A stretch of DNA of 64,000 nucleotides from Burkholderia lata (GCF_902499335.1 NZ_CABVQK010000011.1:234649-298648); one strand, 5' to 3'. Counted from the first letter of the stretch, positions 18,078 through 27,521 are shown. Made by a program: numbers and translations. Notes: a model not told the origin generated them from the letters alone.

Positions 18078-19801
18078 GCACCGTCCTGACCGAGCGCCGC
18101 CGCGGCGCCTCCGCCCCCGCCGACGTGCGGCAGATCACCCACTGGCACGACCGCATCGCGCAGCTCGCGCTGCTGGCGATGGCCGCGCTGATGTCGCTGT
18201 TCCTGCTGCTGCCGCTCGCGCTCGTCGTGCAGAAATGCTTCGTCGATGCGGACGGGCGATTCGTCGGCGCGCACAACTTCGTCGAGTATCTCGAGGACAG
18301 CGGCGTGCTGCGCTCGATGCTGCATTCGCTGACGGTCGGCGCACTCGTCACGTCGATCGTCGTGCCGATGGCGTTCACGTTCGCGTATGCGCTGACGCGC
18401 TCGTGCATGCCGCTGAAGAACGCGGCGCGCACGATCGCGCTGCTGCCGCTGCTCGCGCCGACGCTGTTGTCCGCGGTGTCGTTCATCTACTGGTTCGGCA
18501 ACGCGGGGCTGCTGAAGCCGCTGCTGCACGGCCATTCGATCTACGGGCTGCCGGGCATCGTGCTGAGCATGGTGTACGCGTCGTTCCCGCACGTGCTGAT
18601 GATCCTCGTCACCGCACTGTCGCTTGCCGACGGCCGGCTCTACGAGGCCGCCGACGCGATGGGCACGCGCCGCATCCGCAAGTTCTTCACGATCACGCTG
18701 CCCGGCGCGAAGTACGGGCTGATCAGCGCGACGATGGTGGCGTTCACGATGTGCATCAACGACTTCGGTGTGCCGGTGGTGATCGGCGGCTCGTACAACG
18801 TGCTATCGACCGACATCTACAAGCTGATCATCGGCCTGCAGGATTTCAACCGCAGCGCGGTCGTGAGCCTGATGCTGCTGTGCCCCGCCCTCGTTGCATT
18901 CGGCGTCGACTTCTTCATCCGCCGCCGCCAGCAGTCGCAGCTCGGCGCGCGCTCGACGCCGTACCAGCCAAAGCCGTCGCGCGGCTTCGACGCCGCGATG
19001 CTCGCGTACTGCGGAATCGTGTGCGCGTTCTTCATCGCGGTGGTCGGCATCTCGGTGTTCGCGTCGTTCGTGAAGTTCTGGCCGTACCAGATGAGCCTCG
19101 GGCTGCAGCACTACAAGATGGGGCTGATCGGCGCCGGCATCTTCGACGCGTACAAGAACAGCCTGCGGATGGCCGCGACGGTGGCGCTCGGCGGCACGAT
19201 CGTCGTGTTCGGCGGGGCGTACCTGATCGAGAAGACGCGCGGCGCGCGATGGTTGCGCGGCTTCATCGCCCTGTGCGCGATCCTGCCGATGGGCGTGCCG
19301 GGGCTCGTGCTCGGCATCAGCTACATCTTCCTGTTCAACGCGCCCGGCAATCCGCTGAACGGGTTGTACGGCTCGTTGTGGCTGCTCGCGATCGTCACGG
19401 TGGTGCACTACTACGCATCGAGCCACCTGACCGCCGTCACCGCGCTCAGGCAGATCGACAGCGAATTCGAGGCTGTGTCCGCGTCGCTGAAGGTGCCGTT
19501 CTACAAGACCTTCCTGCGCGTGACCGTGCCCGTGTGCCTGCCCGCGATCCTGCTGATCGCGCGCTACCTGTTCGTCAACGGCATGACGACGGTCTCGGCC
19601 GTCGCGTTCCTCTACTCGCCCGACACGCAGCCCGCGTCGGTCGCGATCCTGAACCTCGACGACGCGGGCCAGATGGGCCCGGCCGCCGCGATGGCCACGC
19701 TCGTGCTCGCGACGTCGTCGTTCGCCTGCGTGCTGTTCGCGTGCATCTCGCATCGACTGTTGCGCCGCACGCAGGCCTGGCGCAACCCGCATCGCCGTTG
19801 A
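18074..19801 (+). CDS. phnU2: 2-aminoethylphosphonate ABC transporter, fused permease
   Basis: A 575-residue inner-membrane protein made of two fused permease domains of the SfuB/FbpB type, with about twelve membrane spans. EAA loops appear in each half (EAADAMGTRRIRKFFTITLPGA and FEAVSASLKVPFYKTFLRVTVP). The fusion explains why only one permease gene is present. It completes the PhnS2-T2-U2 importer. Confidence 0.92.
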   Translation: MSTVLTERRRGASAPADVRQITHWHDRIAQLALLAMAALMSLFLLLPLALVVQKCFVDADGRFVGAHNFVEYLEDSGVLRSMLHSLTVGALVTSIVVPMAFTFAYALTRSCMPLKNAARTIALLPLLAPTLLSAVSFIYWFGNAGLLKPLLHGHSIYGLPGIVLSMVYASFPHVLMILVTALSLADGRLYEAADAMGTRRIRKFFTITLPGAKYGLISATMVAFTMCINDFGVPVVIGGSYNVLSTDIYKLIIGLQDFNRSAVVSLMLLCPALVAFGVDFFIRRRQQSQLGARSTPYQPKPSRGFDAAMLAYCGIVCAFFIAVVGISVFASFVKFWPYQMSLGLQHYKMGLIGAGIFDAYKNSLRMAATVALGGTIVVFGGAYLIEKTRGARWLRGFIALCAILPMGVPGLVLGISYIFLFNAPGNPLNGLYGSLWLLAIVTVVHYYASSHLTAVTALRQIDSEFEAVSASLKVPFYKTFLRVTVPVCLPAILLIARYLFVNGMTTVSAVAFLYSPDTQPASVAILNLDDAGQMGPAAAMATLVLATSSFACVLFACISHRLLRRTQAWRNPHRR

Positions 19802-19849
19802 TTCTTTGACCGTATTCACGTGACGTCCCGACTTCATCAAGGAGACACC

Positions 19850-20980
19850 ATGACGCTCGCCGCCCAGCCCATCCTGCTCACCCCTGGCCCCCTGACGACC
19901 TCCGACACCACGCGCGACGCGATGCTGCGCGACTGGGGATCGTGGGACAGCGACTTCAACGCGATCACCGCGCGGCTGCGCGAACGCCTGCTGCAGATCG
20001 TGCACGGCGAAGGCACGCACGAATGCGTCCCGCTGCAAGGCAGCGGCACGTTCTCGGTCGAAGCGGCACTCGGCACGCTCGTGCCGCGCGACGGCCACGT
20101 GCTCGTGCCGAACAACGGCGCGTACTGCCAGCGCATCGCGAAGATCTGCCGCGTGCTCCGCCGCAAGCTCACGACGATCGACTACAGCGAGGATCGCCGC
20201 GTCGATCCGGCCGACGTCGAGCGTGCGCTCGCGGCCGATCCGACCATCACGCACGTCGCACTCGTGCATTGCGAAACGGGTGCCGGCGTGCTGAACCCGC
20301 TGCACGACATCGCGCAGGTCGTCGCGAAGCACGGCCGCGCGCTGATCGTCGACGCGATGAGCTCGTTCGGCGCGATCGACATCGACGCGCGCACGACGCC
20401 GTTCGACGCGGTGATCGCCGCATCCGGCAAATGCCTCGAAGGCGTGCCGGGGCTCGGCTTCGTGATCGCGAAGCGCAGCGCGCTCGAACGCTGCGAAGGC
20501 AACAGCCACTCGCTGGCGATGGACCTGTACGACCAGTGGGTCTACATGCAACGCACGACGCAATGGCGCTTCACGCCGCCGACGCACGTGGTCGCGGCGC
20601 TCGACGCGGCCGTCACGCAATACGTCGACGAAGGCGGGCTCGCTGCACGCGGCGGCCGCTACCAGCGCAACTATCGCGCGCTGATCGACGGGATGCTCGC
20701 GCTCGGCTTCCGGCCGTTCCTCGGCCCGGCGATCCAGGCGCCGATCATCGTCACGTTCCATGCGCCGGACGATCCGAACTACGACTTCAAGCGGTTCTAC
20801 CAGGAGGTCAAGCAGCGCGGCTACATCCTGTATCCGGGCAAGCTGACCGAGGTCGAGACGTTCCGGGTTGGCTGCATCGGCCACTTCGGCGAAGCCGGCA
20901 TCCCGGGCGCCGTCGCCGCGATCGCCGACACGCTGCGCGCGATGGGCGTGCGCCGCGTGTCGGCCGAAGCGGCCGCCTGA
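19850..20980 (+). CDS. phnW: 2-aminoethylphosphonate--pyruvate transaminase
   Basis: A 376-residue PLP-dependent class V aminotransferase. It moves the amino group of AEP to pyruvate, giving phosphonoacetaldehyde and L-alanine. The PLP lysine is K194 in ASGKCLEGVPGLGFV, the same number as in the Salmonella enzyme. The cofactor Asp lies in ALIVDAMSSFGAID. The start is fixed by AGGAG six bases upstream of the ATG at 19850. It feeds PhnY and PhnA encoded on the opposite strand. There is no phnX (phosphonatase) in the window, so the hydrolytic step is PhnA. Confidence 0.95.
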   Translation: MTLAAQPILLTPGPLTTSDTTRDAMLRDWGSWDSDFNAITARLRERLLQIVHGEGTHECVPLQGSGTFSVEAALGTLVPRDGHVLVPNNGAYCQRIAKICRVLRRKLTTIDYSEDRRVDPADVERALAADPTITHVALVHCETGAGVLNPLHDIAQVVAKHGRALIVDAMSSFGAIDIDARTTPFDAVIAASGKCLEGVPGLGFVIAKRSALERCEGNSHSLAMDLYDQWVYMQRTTQWRFTPPTHVVAALDAAVTQYVDEGGLAARGGRYQRNYRALIDGMLALGFRPFLGPAIQAPIIVTFHAPDDPNYDFKRFYQEVKQRGYILYPGKLTEVETFRVGCIGHFGEAGIPGAVAAIADTLRAMGVRRVSAEAAA

Positions 20981-21090
20981 CGTGACGCAATACGACGCGA
21001 TGTGACGTACCCCGCCGCGTGCGCGTTCGCATGCGGCGGCCAGGTTTTTCGGGCCGTGCGCGGCACGGCCCCTTTTCGACGAACCCTGCC

Positions 21091-22479
21091 ATGCGACCCT
21101 TCTGGATCGAACAAGCGCTGTTCAACGACGGCGATCTCGCCCCCGCGCTGCAAGGCGAGACGCGGGCCGACGTGTGCATCGTCGGCGGCGGCTTCACCGG
21201 GCTCTGGACGGCGATCCAGGCGAAGCAGCAAAACCCCGCGCTCGACATCGTGATCGTCGAGGCCGATCTGTGCGGCGCCGGTGCGAGTGGTCGCAACGGC
21301 GGCTGCCTGCTCACGTGGTCCGCGAAATTCCTGACGCTGCGGCGGCTGTTCGGCGAAGCCGAGGCGATCCGGCTCGTGAAGGCATCCGAAGCGGCCGTGC
21401 AGCACATCGCCGATTTCTGCCGCGCGCACGACATCGATGCCGAGCTGCGGCTCGACGGCACGCTGTACACCGCGACGTCGCGCGCGCAGGTCGGCACGCT
21501 CGCGCCGGTACTCGACGCGCTCTCCGCGTGCGGCATCCACAGCTACGAGCCGCTGCCACCCGCCGAAGTCGCGCGCCGCTCGGGTTCCGCACGCAATCTC
21601 GACGGTGTCTACTCGCCGATCGCCGCGACCGTGCATCCCGGCAAGCTCGTGCGCGGGCTGCGCCGCGTCGCGCTCGCGATGGGCATCCGGATCTACGAAC
21701 GCACGCCGCTGCTCGACTTCACGCCCGGCCAGCCGGCCGTCGTGCGCACACCGTCCGGCAGTGTGAGCGCGGGCAAACTAGTGTTCGCGATCAACGCGTG
21801 GATGGCGAGCCGCTTCCCGCAGTTCGAACGCACGATCGCGGTCGTGTCGAGCGACATGGTCATCACCGAGAAATGCCCGGAACTGCTCGCGAAAACGGGG
21901 CTCGTGGACGGCGTGTCGGTGCTCGATTCGCGGATCTTCGTCTACTACTACCGCACCACCGCCGACGGGCGGCTGATGCTCGGCAAGGGCGGCAACACGT
22001 TCTCGTGGCGCAGCCGCATCGCGCCCGTGTTCGACCGGCGCTCGCCGTACGAGGCGCAGCTCACGCAAAGCCTGCGCGAATTCTTTCCGTCGCTTGCGGG
22101 CGTGCCGGTCACGGCGAGCTGGAACGGGCCGTCGGATCGCTCGGTCACCGGCTTTCCGTTCTTCGGCCGCCTCGACGACGCGCCGAACGTGTTCTACGGC
22201 TTCGGCTACTCGGGCAATGGCGTGGGGCCGACCTACATGGGCGGGCAGATCCTGTCGTCGCTGGTGCTCGGCCTCGACAACGCGTGGACGCGCAGCCCGA
22301 TCGTGCGCGGCCCCCTCGGTCATTTCCCGCCGGAGCCGATCCGCTATGTCGGCGCGCACGTCGTACGCAATGCGATCCGCCGCAAGGAGCGCGCGGAGGA
22401 CGAGAGCCGGCAGCCGGCCGTTGTCGACACGTGGCTCGCGAAGTTTGCGAGCGCGGCCGGGAAGGCCGATAAGGCGTGA
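21091..22479 (+). CDS. FAD-dependent aminophosphonate oxidoreductase
   Basis: A 462-residue protein of the DAO/glycine-oxidase fold. The FAD-binding motif is VCIVGGGFTGLWTAIQAK and a second flavin contact is GASGRNGGCLLTW. The C-terminal part has GFGYSGNGVGPTYMGGQ. It corresponds to the family named putative aminophosphonate oxidoreductase, which travels with AEP genes. It may oxidise AEP or N-substituted AEP to phosphonoacetaldehyde and so widen the substrate range beyond PhnW. It follows phnW by 110 bp and is probably the last gene of the operon. Confidence 0.85.
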   Translation: MRPFWIEQALFNDGDLAPALQGETRADVCIVGGGFTGLWTAIQAKQQNPALDIVIVEADLCGAGASGRNGGCLLTWSAKFLTLRRLFGEAEAIRLVKASEAAVQHIADFCRAHDIDAELRLDGTLYTATSRAQVGTLAPVLDALSACGIHSYEPLPPAEVARRSGSARNLDGVYSPIAATVHPGKLVRGLRRVALAMGIRIYERTPLLDFTPGQPAVVRTPSGSVSAGKLVFAINAWMASRFPQFERTIAVVSSDMVITEKCPELLAKTGLVDGVSVLDSRIFVYYYRTTADGRLMLGKGGNTFSWRSRIAPVFDRRSPYEAQLTQSLREFFPSLAGVPVTASWNGPSDRSVTGFPFFGRLDDAPNVFYGFGYSGNGVGPTYMGGQILSSLVLGLDNAWTRSPIVRGPLGHFPPEPIRYVGAHVVRNAIRRKERAEDESRQPAVVDTWLAKFASAAGKADKA

Positions 22480-22816
22480 CCGTCGGGGCAATGCGATAGG
22501 GGGAAAAATACGATCGGCACGCCAGGACTGCCGCGTCGTCGTTTTTTAGCTCACGCATCACGCGGATAACGAAAAAGGGAAGCCCCTCCGTAGAACACGT
22601 CAAATCACTGATGCAGTGTTCTTTTAATCAGACAGGTAATTGTTTAGATAACTGCACGCCAATAAGACATGTCTTGATGCGAACCGGATTGACGAGGCAT
22701 GCGCTGTGCGGCATGCCTTTTTTTTGTCATTTCAGCATCTTGATTTTACGACTCCACACAAGATGTTAGGATTTCACGCGCTCAGAATTGATTGGAATCT
22801 GACGATACCCGAAGAA
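22480..22816 (+). other. Intergenic region ending in a strong terminator, possible small RNA
   Basis: No protein gene is seen. The stretch is AT-richer than its surroundings. It contains a perfect 12-bp palindrome AAGACATGTCTT at 22664-22675 and an intrinsic terminator at 22695-22725. The terminator is more than 200 bp past the oxidoreductase stop, which would suit either a long 3' UTR or a separate short transcript. Confidence 0.35.
22695..22725 (+). terminator. Rho-independent terminator
   Basis: Stem AGGCATGC / GCATGCCT, loop GCTGTGCG, followed by eight or more T residues. It ends the rightward phn transcript or a small RNA. Confidence 0.88.
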
Positions 22817-23089
22817 ATGACGCGCTTTCTGCTATTGGCGATACTCACCGTGGTGATCGGTGCGTGCTCGAAACATCGAGATGAGAAATGGACGGTGCTT
22901 CAGGATATGCCTGCCTTCGCCGAACCGAACGACGATAGAACCCTGCCGATCTTCAAGGTCAAAAAAGGCGAGGCCTGTGTTCCGCTAGCGGATCGTGTTG
23001 CCAAGATTTACGCCTATACACAAGTGCATTGCGAATCCGGTACGGGCTGGGTCCTGGACGATTTCTTCGATAAACACGGCGGCAAGTAA
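22817..23089 (+). CDS. Small predicted lipoprotein
   Basis: A 90-residue protein with a lipoprotein signal MTRFLLLAILTVVIGAC (lipobox VIGAC). The mature domain KWTVLQDMPAFAEP...IFKVKKGEACVPL...GTGWVLDDFF has the spacing of a small SH3b-like fold. An in-frame ATG at 22706 would add 37 residues and destroy the signal, so 22817 is preferred. The function is unknown. Confidence 0.7.
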   Translation: MTRFLLLAILTVVIGACSKHRDEKWTVLQDMPAFAEPNDDRTLPIFKVKKGEACVPLADRVAKIYAYTQVHCESGTGWVLDDFFDKHGGK

Positions 23090-23165
23090 TCGCCTGCCGG
23101 CAATCACCGTATTCAGCCCGGGCACCGTCGGTTTCGACCCGAACCGCGACACGTATCGTGTCCGC

Positions 23166-23891
23166 TCACGCGCCGGCCCTTTCCCGCGCCGCCTTCCCCG
23201 CCGCCGGCAGCCCCTGCTCGTGCGTGCGGCGCATGCGCGCAAGACCGTGCGAGACGTGCTCGCGCACGAGCGCCACGGCCTGCTCCTCATCGCCGCCCGC
23301 AAGCGCCTGCACGATCTTGTCGTGCTCGGCCGCGGACACGGCGATCGCATCCTCCTCGGCCTCGATCGCGGCCTGGCGCAGCAGCCCGAGCTGGCGCACG
23401 AGCCGGCGGTAGGTATCGGTGAGGTGCGTATTGCCGACGCCGACGACCATCGCGTCGTGGAACTGCACGTTCAGCTCGGTATAGCGCGTGACGTCGTGCG
23501 TCTTCGCGGCGTCCTTCATCGACTGGATGATGCCCTTCAGCACCTTCAGCGTGTCGGGCGAGATGCGCTTTGCAAGCGCGCGCGCGACCGACTCGTCGAG
23601 CATCGCACGCACTTCGTAGATCTCCTCCGCCTCGCGCAGCGGCACGACGCGCACCGTTACGCCGCGGTTCTTCTCGTTGCGCAGCAGGCCGGCCTGTTCG
23701 AGCGCGCGGAACGCTTCGCGCACGGGGCCGCGCGACACGTTCAGCTTGGTCGCGATGTCGACTTCGTTGAGCTTCTCGCCGGGCGCGTATTCGCCTGAGA
23801 CGATCGCGCGCTCGAGCATGTCCTGGACGATCATCGCGAGCGACTGGCTTTGCAGGAGTTCGATGGCGCTAAGCGCGTTCGGGGCAGTCAT
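23166..23891 (-). CDS. phnR: GntR-family regulator of phosphonate use
   Basis: A 241-residue GntR protein with FCD effector domain. The N-terminal winged helix is in VSGEYAPGEKLNEVDIATKL and VSRGPVREAFRALEQAGLL. The FCD metal/ligand residues are suggested by DESVARALAKRI, QFHDAMV and EHDKIVQAL. It matches the Burkholderia phosphonate-utilisation-associated regulator family. The ATG at 23891 (MTAPNALSA) is chosen. The frame is open to 23972, but that part overlaps the predicted promoter. Its promoter and the divergent phn promoters share ATTGTCAACA, suggesting autoregulation and control of the cluster. Confidence 0.88.
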   Translation of the reverse strand: MTAPNALSAIELLQSQSLAMIVQDMLERAIVSGEYAPGEKLNEVDIATKLNVSRGPVREAFRALEQAGLLRNEKNRGVTVRVVPLREAEEIYEVRAMLDESVARALAKRISPDTLKVLKGIIQSMKDAAKTHDVTRYTELNVQFHDAMVVGVGNTHLTDTYRRLVRQLGLLRQAAIEAEEDAIAVSAAEHDKIVQALAGGDEEQAVALVREHVSHGLARMRRTHEQGLPAAGKAARERAGA

Positions 23892-23951
23892 GGTCGGGCG
23901 GGCAGCGACGCTGCGGTAGAAAACGAGGGCGCCATATCGGCGAATGATCCT

Positions 23952-23983
23952 TATATACCCTCGGCCCGACACATTGTCAACAG
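23952..23983 (-). promoter_or_regulatory. phnR promoter with candidate PhnR site
   Basis: On the minus strand there is TTGACA (complement of 23975-23980), 17 bp, then TATATA (complement of 23952-23957). The ten bases ATTGTCAACA at 23973-23982 are identical to those in the divergent phn promoter region and cover the -35 box. Confidence 0.55.
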
Positions 23984-24104
23984 TCTTCAGTCTCCAAAAG
24001 CCAATTCCACCTGCCGGAACGCAACCGAAACGCAGCCGGCAGCCGGCAGGCGACGGTCGCGCGGCGGGCTGACCTCACCCGCCTCGCGCGACGCGCGGCA
24101 GCCG

Positions 24105-26279
24105 TCAGGCCGTCGTGTGTTTCACCGGCCCCGGATCGCTGTGGCTCGGCCGGCCCGTCTCGACGTGGCCCGCGAAGCGGCGCACGACCTTGTCGTCGCC
24201 GCCGCGCAGCGTCGTCGCCGTGATCGTCAGATCGTACCAGCCGTGGCTCGACGACAGCTCGAAGTGATCCTCGATGCGCTCGCCCGGCTCCAGCGTGTAG
24301 GTCCGCGCATGCTTGTGGCTGTATGCGTTGTCGACCGTCACGCGGCACGTCGCGCGCCCGCTGTTTCGCAGTTGCAGGTACACGTGGCGATTGCGCACGT
24401 CGTAGCCGATCCGTGCTTCGGGGTTCGCGTGGCGGCTGTCCGCCGCGAGCCGCGTGTTGCCCTGGAACTCGCACAGATAGCCGTTCGGGCCGTAGGCCGC
24501 GAGATGGTAGTCGCCGCGCGCGGCCGACGTGTTCCACGTGTCGACGAAGCGGTCGTGCGCGGACACCGCATAGCGGCGCGGCGGCGTCGTCGGGTTGCGG
24601 CGGTCGTACACGTAGAAAGCCGCGCCTGCGTCACCGGTGTTCGCGAAGTCGAGCGACACGCTGTCGTCGTGCCCGCTCACGCGGCTGTGCACGAACAGCT
24701 CGTACGGCAGCGCACGCGCCGGACGCGTGCCGGGCTCCTGCGCCGGCATCGACTGCTGCGCGGGCACCTGGTACGCCTGGCCGGCCGTCGCGATGTGCTG
24801 CGGCACCGTGAAGCTCACCGTGCGCGTGTCGGGGCGTGCGGAGAAGTCGAATGCCGACGTGAGGTCGCCGCAGATCGACCGGCGCCACGCGCTGATGTTC
24901 GGCTCCTTCACGCCGAAACGCGCCTCGAGGAAACGCAGCACCGACGTATGGTCGAACGTCTCCGAGCACACCCAGCCGCCCTTCGTCCACGGCGAGATGA
25001 TGATCAGCGGCACGCGCGGCCCGAGGCCGATCGGCTGGATGCCGCCCGGGTCCGCGCCCGGCACGAGCGGGCTCATCTCGCCCGGGTACTTGTTCAGGTC
25101 GAGCAGCTCATCGCCGAGATTCGACAGCAGGTTCGACGACACGATGCCCTGGCCGCCCACACCGCTCGAGACCGGCGGCACCGGCGGCACGACGTGGTCG
25201 AACAGCCCGTCGTTCTCGTCGTAGTTGAGGATGAACACCGTCTTCGCCCACACCTCGGGGTTCGACGTCAGCGCCTCGAGCACCATGTTGATGTAGAACG
25301 CACCGTCGGTCGGCGATGCCTGCGGGTGCTCGCTGTACTTGTACGGCGACACGATCCACGACACCTGCGGCAGCCGGTTCGCCTGCACGTCGGCCTTCAG
25401 CTCGGCGAGCGTGTGGTCCGACGCGCCCTTGTCGACCAGCGGGCCGCTCGCGCCTTCCTTCACCTGGAAGCGCTTGAAGAACATCAGCGAGTTGTCGGTG
25501 TAGTTGTCGGTCGGGTCGCCCGGGATGCCCGTGCCGCCCTGGTACACCTTCCAGCTGATCTTCGCGTTCTCGAGGCGTTCCGCGTAGGTCGTCCACGTGT
25601 AGCCGTTCACGTCGTCGCGCTCGCCGATGCCCGGGCCGTTCGGCGGGCTGCCGTAGATGTTGCGCGGGTCGACCGTGCCGGTCCACAGGTAGATGCGGTT
25701 CGGCGCGGTGTCGGCATGCGCGGAGCAGAAGTACGAATCGCAGATCGTGAACGCGTCGGCCAATGCGTAGTGGTACGTGAGATCCTGGCGCTTCAGGTAG
25801 CCCATCGTCAGCACGTCCTGCTTCTGGTTCACCCACTGATCCCACTGGCCGTTGTTCCAGGACAGGTGGCCGCTGCTCCAGCCGTGGTTGGTGCCCGGCT
25901 GGAATTCGGTCGTCTGCTTCGGATCGAGGTAGAACGGCAGCACGTACGGCGCCGACGGATCGAGGCCGCGCGAATGGTAGTTCTTCGTGAACACCGACGC
26001 CGGCGGCTGCTGCCACACCGGCGCGCCGCTCGGCAGCAGGTGCGGGCGCGGATCGTTGAAGCCGCGCACGCCGCGCAGCCCGCCGAAGTAATGGTCGAAC
26101 GAACGGTTTTCCTGCATGAAGATCACGACGTGTTCGACGTCGCGAATCGTGCCCGTGCGATAGGCGGCCGGCATCGCCAGCGCATTGCGGATCGCGGGCG
26201 GAAAGCCCGCGTAGGCGGCCATCGCGCCGGCCGACTGCGCGGCGAGGCGCAGGAAATCGCGTCGATTGTTCGAGGACAT
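24105..26279 (-). CDS. Tat-exported phospholipase C (phosphocholine-type)
   Basis: A 724-residue bacterial phospholipase C of the phosphoesterase family, like Pseudomonas PlcN/PlcH, which releases the phosphorylated head group from phospholipids outside the cell. The Tat signal is NNRRDFLRLAAQSAG. The catalytic N-terminus shows VEHVVIFMQENRSFDHYFGG. Residues from about 500 on form two beta-rich C-terminal repeats of the type found in these enzymes. It is divergent from the LysR gene with a gap of about 230 bp. Phosphate scavenging would fit the neighbouring phosphonate genes, but the link is inference. Confidence 0.9.
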   Translation of the reverse strand: MSSNNRRDFLRLAAQSAGAMAAYAGFPPAIRNALAMPAAYRTGTIRDVEHVVIFMQENRSFDHYFGGLRGVRGFNDPRPHLLPSGAPVWQQPPASVFTKNYHSRGLDPSAPYVLPFYLDPKQTTEFQPGTNHGWSSGHLSWNNGQWDQWVNQKQDVLTMGYLKRQDLTYHYALADAFTICDSYFCSAHADTAPNRIYLWTGTVDPRNIYGSPPNGPGIGERDDVNGYTWTTYAERLENAKISWKVYQGGTGIPGDPTDNYTDNSLMFFKRFQVKEGASGPLVDKGASDHTLAELKADVQANRLPQVSWIVSPYKYSEHPQASPTDGAFYINMVLEALTSNPEVWAKTVFILNYDENDGLFDHVVPPVPPVSSGVGGQGIVSSNLLSNLGDELLDLNKYPGEMSPLVPGADPGGIQPIGLGPRVPLIIISPWTKGGWVCSETFDHTSVLRFLEARFGVKEPNISAWRRSICGDLTSAFDFSARPDTRTVSFTVPQHIATAGQAYQVPAQQSMPAQEPGTRPARALPYELFVHSRVSGHDDSVSLDFANTGDAGAAFYVYDRRNPTTPPRRYAVSAHDRFVDTWNTSAARGDYHLAAYGPNGYLCEFQGNTRLAADSRHANPEARIGYDVRNRHVYLQLRNSGRATCRVTVDNAYSHKHARTYTLEPGERIEDHFELSSSHGWYDLTITATTLRGGDDKVVRRFAGHVETGRPSHSDPGPVKHTTA

Positions 26280-26508
26280 GAAGAGAACCCTGTTGTCGAT
26301 AGGAGTGGGGGCGCCGGTCGAGCGGGGCCGGCGGTGGTGCGTTGCCGCTATTACCCCGCATCGGCGTGTCCCGGCCGTGACCGGTTACCGCAGGTTTCTT
26401 TTGGTTACCCACAAGAATTTTTTCGAAGCGACGCACGACGCGCCTTTCATCCGGCCGACATACGCATGCGCTACGCTGACGCGCGATACAGAGGGGAGAA
26501 GCCGAGTC

Positions 26509-27426
26509 GTGTTCGATCAGCTGAAGGCGTTCCACGCGACCGTCCGGCAGGGCAGCATCACGCGCGCCGCGCGCCACCTGGGCGTGAGCCAGCCGACGAT
26601 TGCCGCACAGATCCGGCAGGTCGAGCAGGTGTACGGCGTCGAGCTGTTCTACCGCAGCGGCCGCAAGCTCGAGGTCACCGAGACGGGCATCGAGCTGCTG
26701 CCGCTCGTCGAGAAGATGATCGCGCTCGAGGCGCAGGCCGACATCATGCTGCGCAACGTCGGCGGCCTGTTCGAAGGCCACCTGCGGATCGGTGCGACGG
26801 GGCCGTACTACATCATGGACGCGGTCGGCCGCTTCTCGAACGCGCATCCGTCGATCGCGCTCACGTGCCGGATCGGCAATTCCGAGGAGATCCTGCAGTC
26901 GCTGCAGGAATTCCGCATCGACCTCGCCGTCTCGTCGCAGCGCAACGATGCCGAAGGCCTCGAACGCAAGGTGATCTCGACCGACCCGCTCGTGCTCGTC
27001 GTGCATCGAACGCATCCGCTCGCGCGTTTCGACACGATCGAGCCGGCGCAGCTCGCCGACGTGCGGCTGCTGATTCGCGAGGAAGGCTCGGTCACGCGCC
27101 GCTGCACGGAGACGATTCTCGCGACGGCCGGCGTCGCGGCCGTCTCGGTGGCCGAGATCGGCAGCCGCGAAGCGATCCGCGAGGCGATCCTGCACGGCGT
27201 GGGCGGCAGCCTGTTTCCGCTCGGCGAGGCCGAACGTCATCCGGATTTGCGCGTGATCGCGCTGCGCGGCGTCGACACGACGATCGACGAATACGTGTAC
27301 TACCTGAAAGCGCGCCGCCAGAGCCCGGCGATCGACGCGTTCCTCGCGTGCATCCTGCCCGCCGGCAGCGACGCGGCCGGGGCGGATGAAGCAGGACGAA
27401 CGGCGCGGCGGGCGAACGCGCGCTGA
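26509..27426 (+). CDS. LysR-family regulator of the aminoethylphosphonate-associated type
   Basis: A 305-residue LysR regulator starting at GTG (26509, VFDQLKAFHATVRQGS), with a GGGGAG box upstream. The HTH is RAARHLGVSQPTIAAQIRQV. The sequence is in keeping with the LysR family associated with AEP catabolism (a phn_lysR-type family). It may respond to phosphate or phosphonate state and control the phospholipase gene and/or the phn cluster. An upstream extension of the frame to 26266 overlaps the phospholipase start and lacks similarity. Confidence 0.82.
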   Translation: MFDQLKAFHATVRQGSITRAARHLGVSQPTIAAQIRQVEQVYGVELFYRSGRKLEVTETGIELLPLVEKMIALEAQADIMLRNVGGLFEGHLRIGATGPYYIMDAVGRFSNAHPSIALTCRIGNSEEILQSLQEFRIDLAVSSQRNDAEGLERKVISTDPLVLVVHRTHPLARFDTIEPAQLADVRLLIREEGSVTRRCTETILATAGVAAVSVAEIGSREAIREAILHGVGGSLFPLGEAERHPDLRVIALRGVDTTIDEYVYYLKARRQSPAIDAFLACILPAGSDAAGADEAGRTARRANAR

Positions 27427-27521
27427 ACTGCCGCGCGTTCGCCGGTTCCGCACTTGACTGGCGCTTTTCTCGCGCCTTCCCTCGTTTTTCCTCGTGCCTT
27501 CCTTCTGTCGTTGCGCTCACA

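Noticed and set aside
18803..20884. A 693-codon open frame antisense to phnU2 and phnW
   Set aside because: Same cause: third-position GC in the real genes removes stops on the other strand. No motif and no ribosome site.
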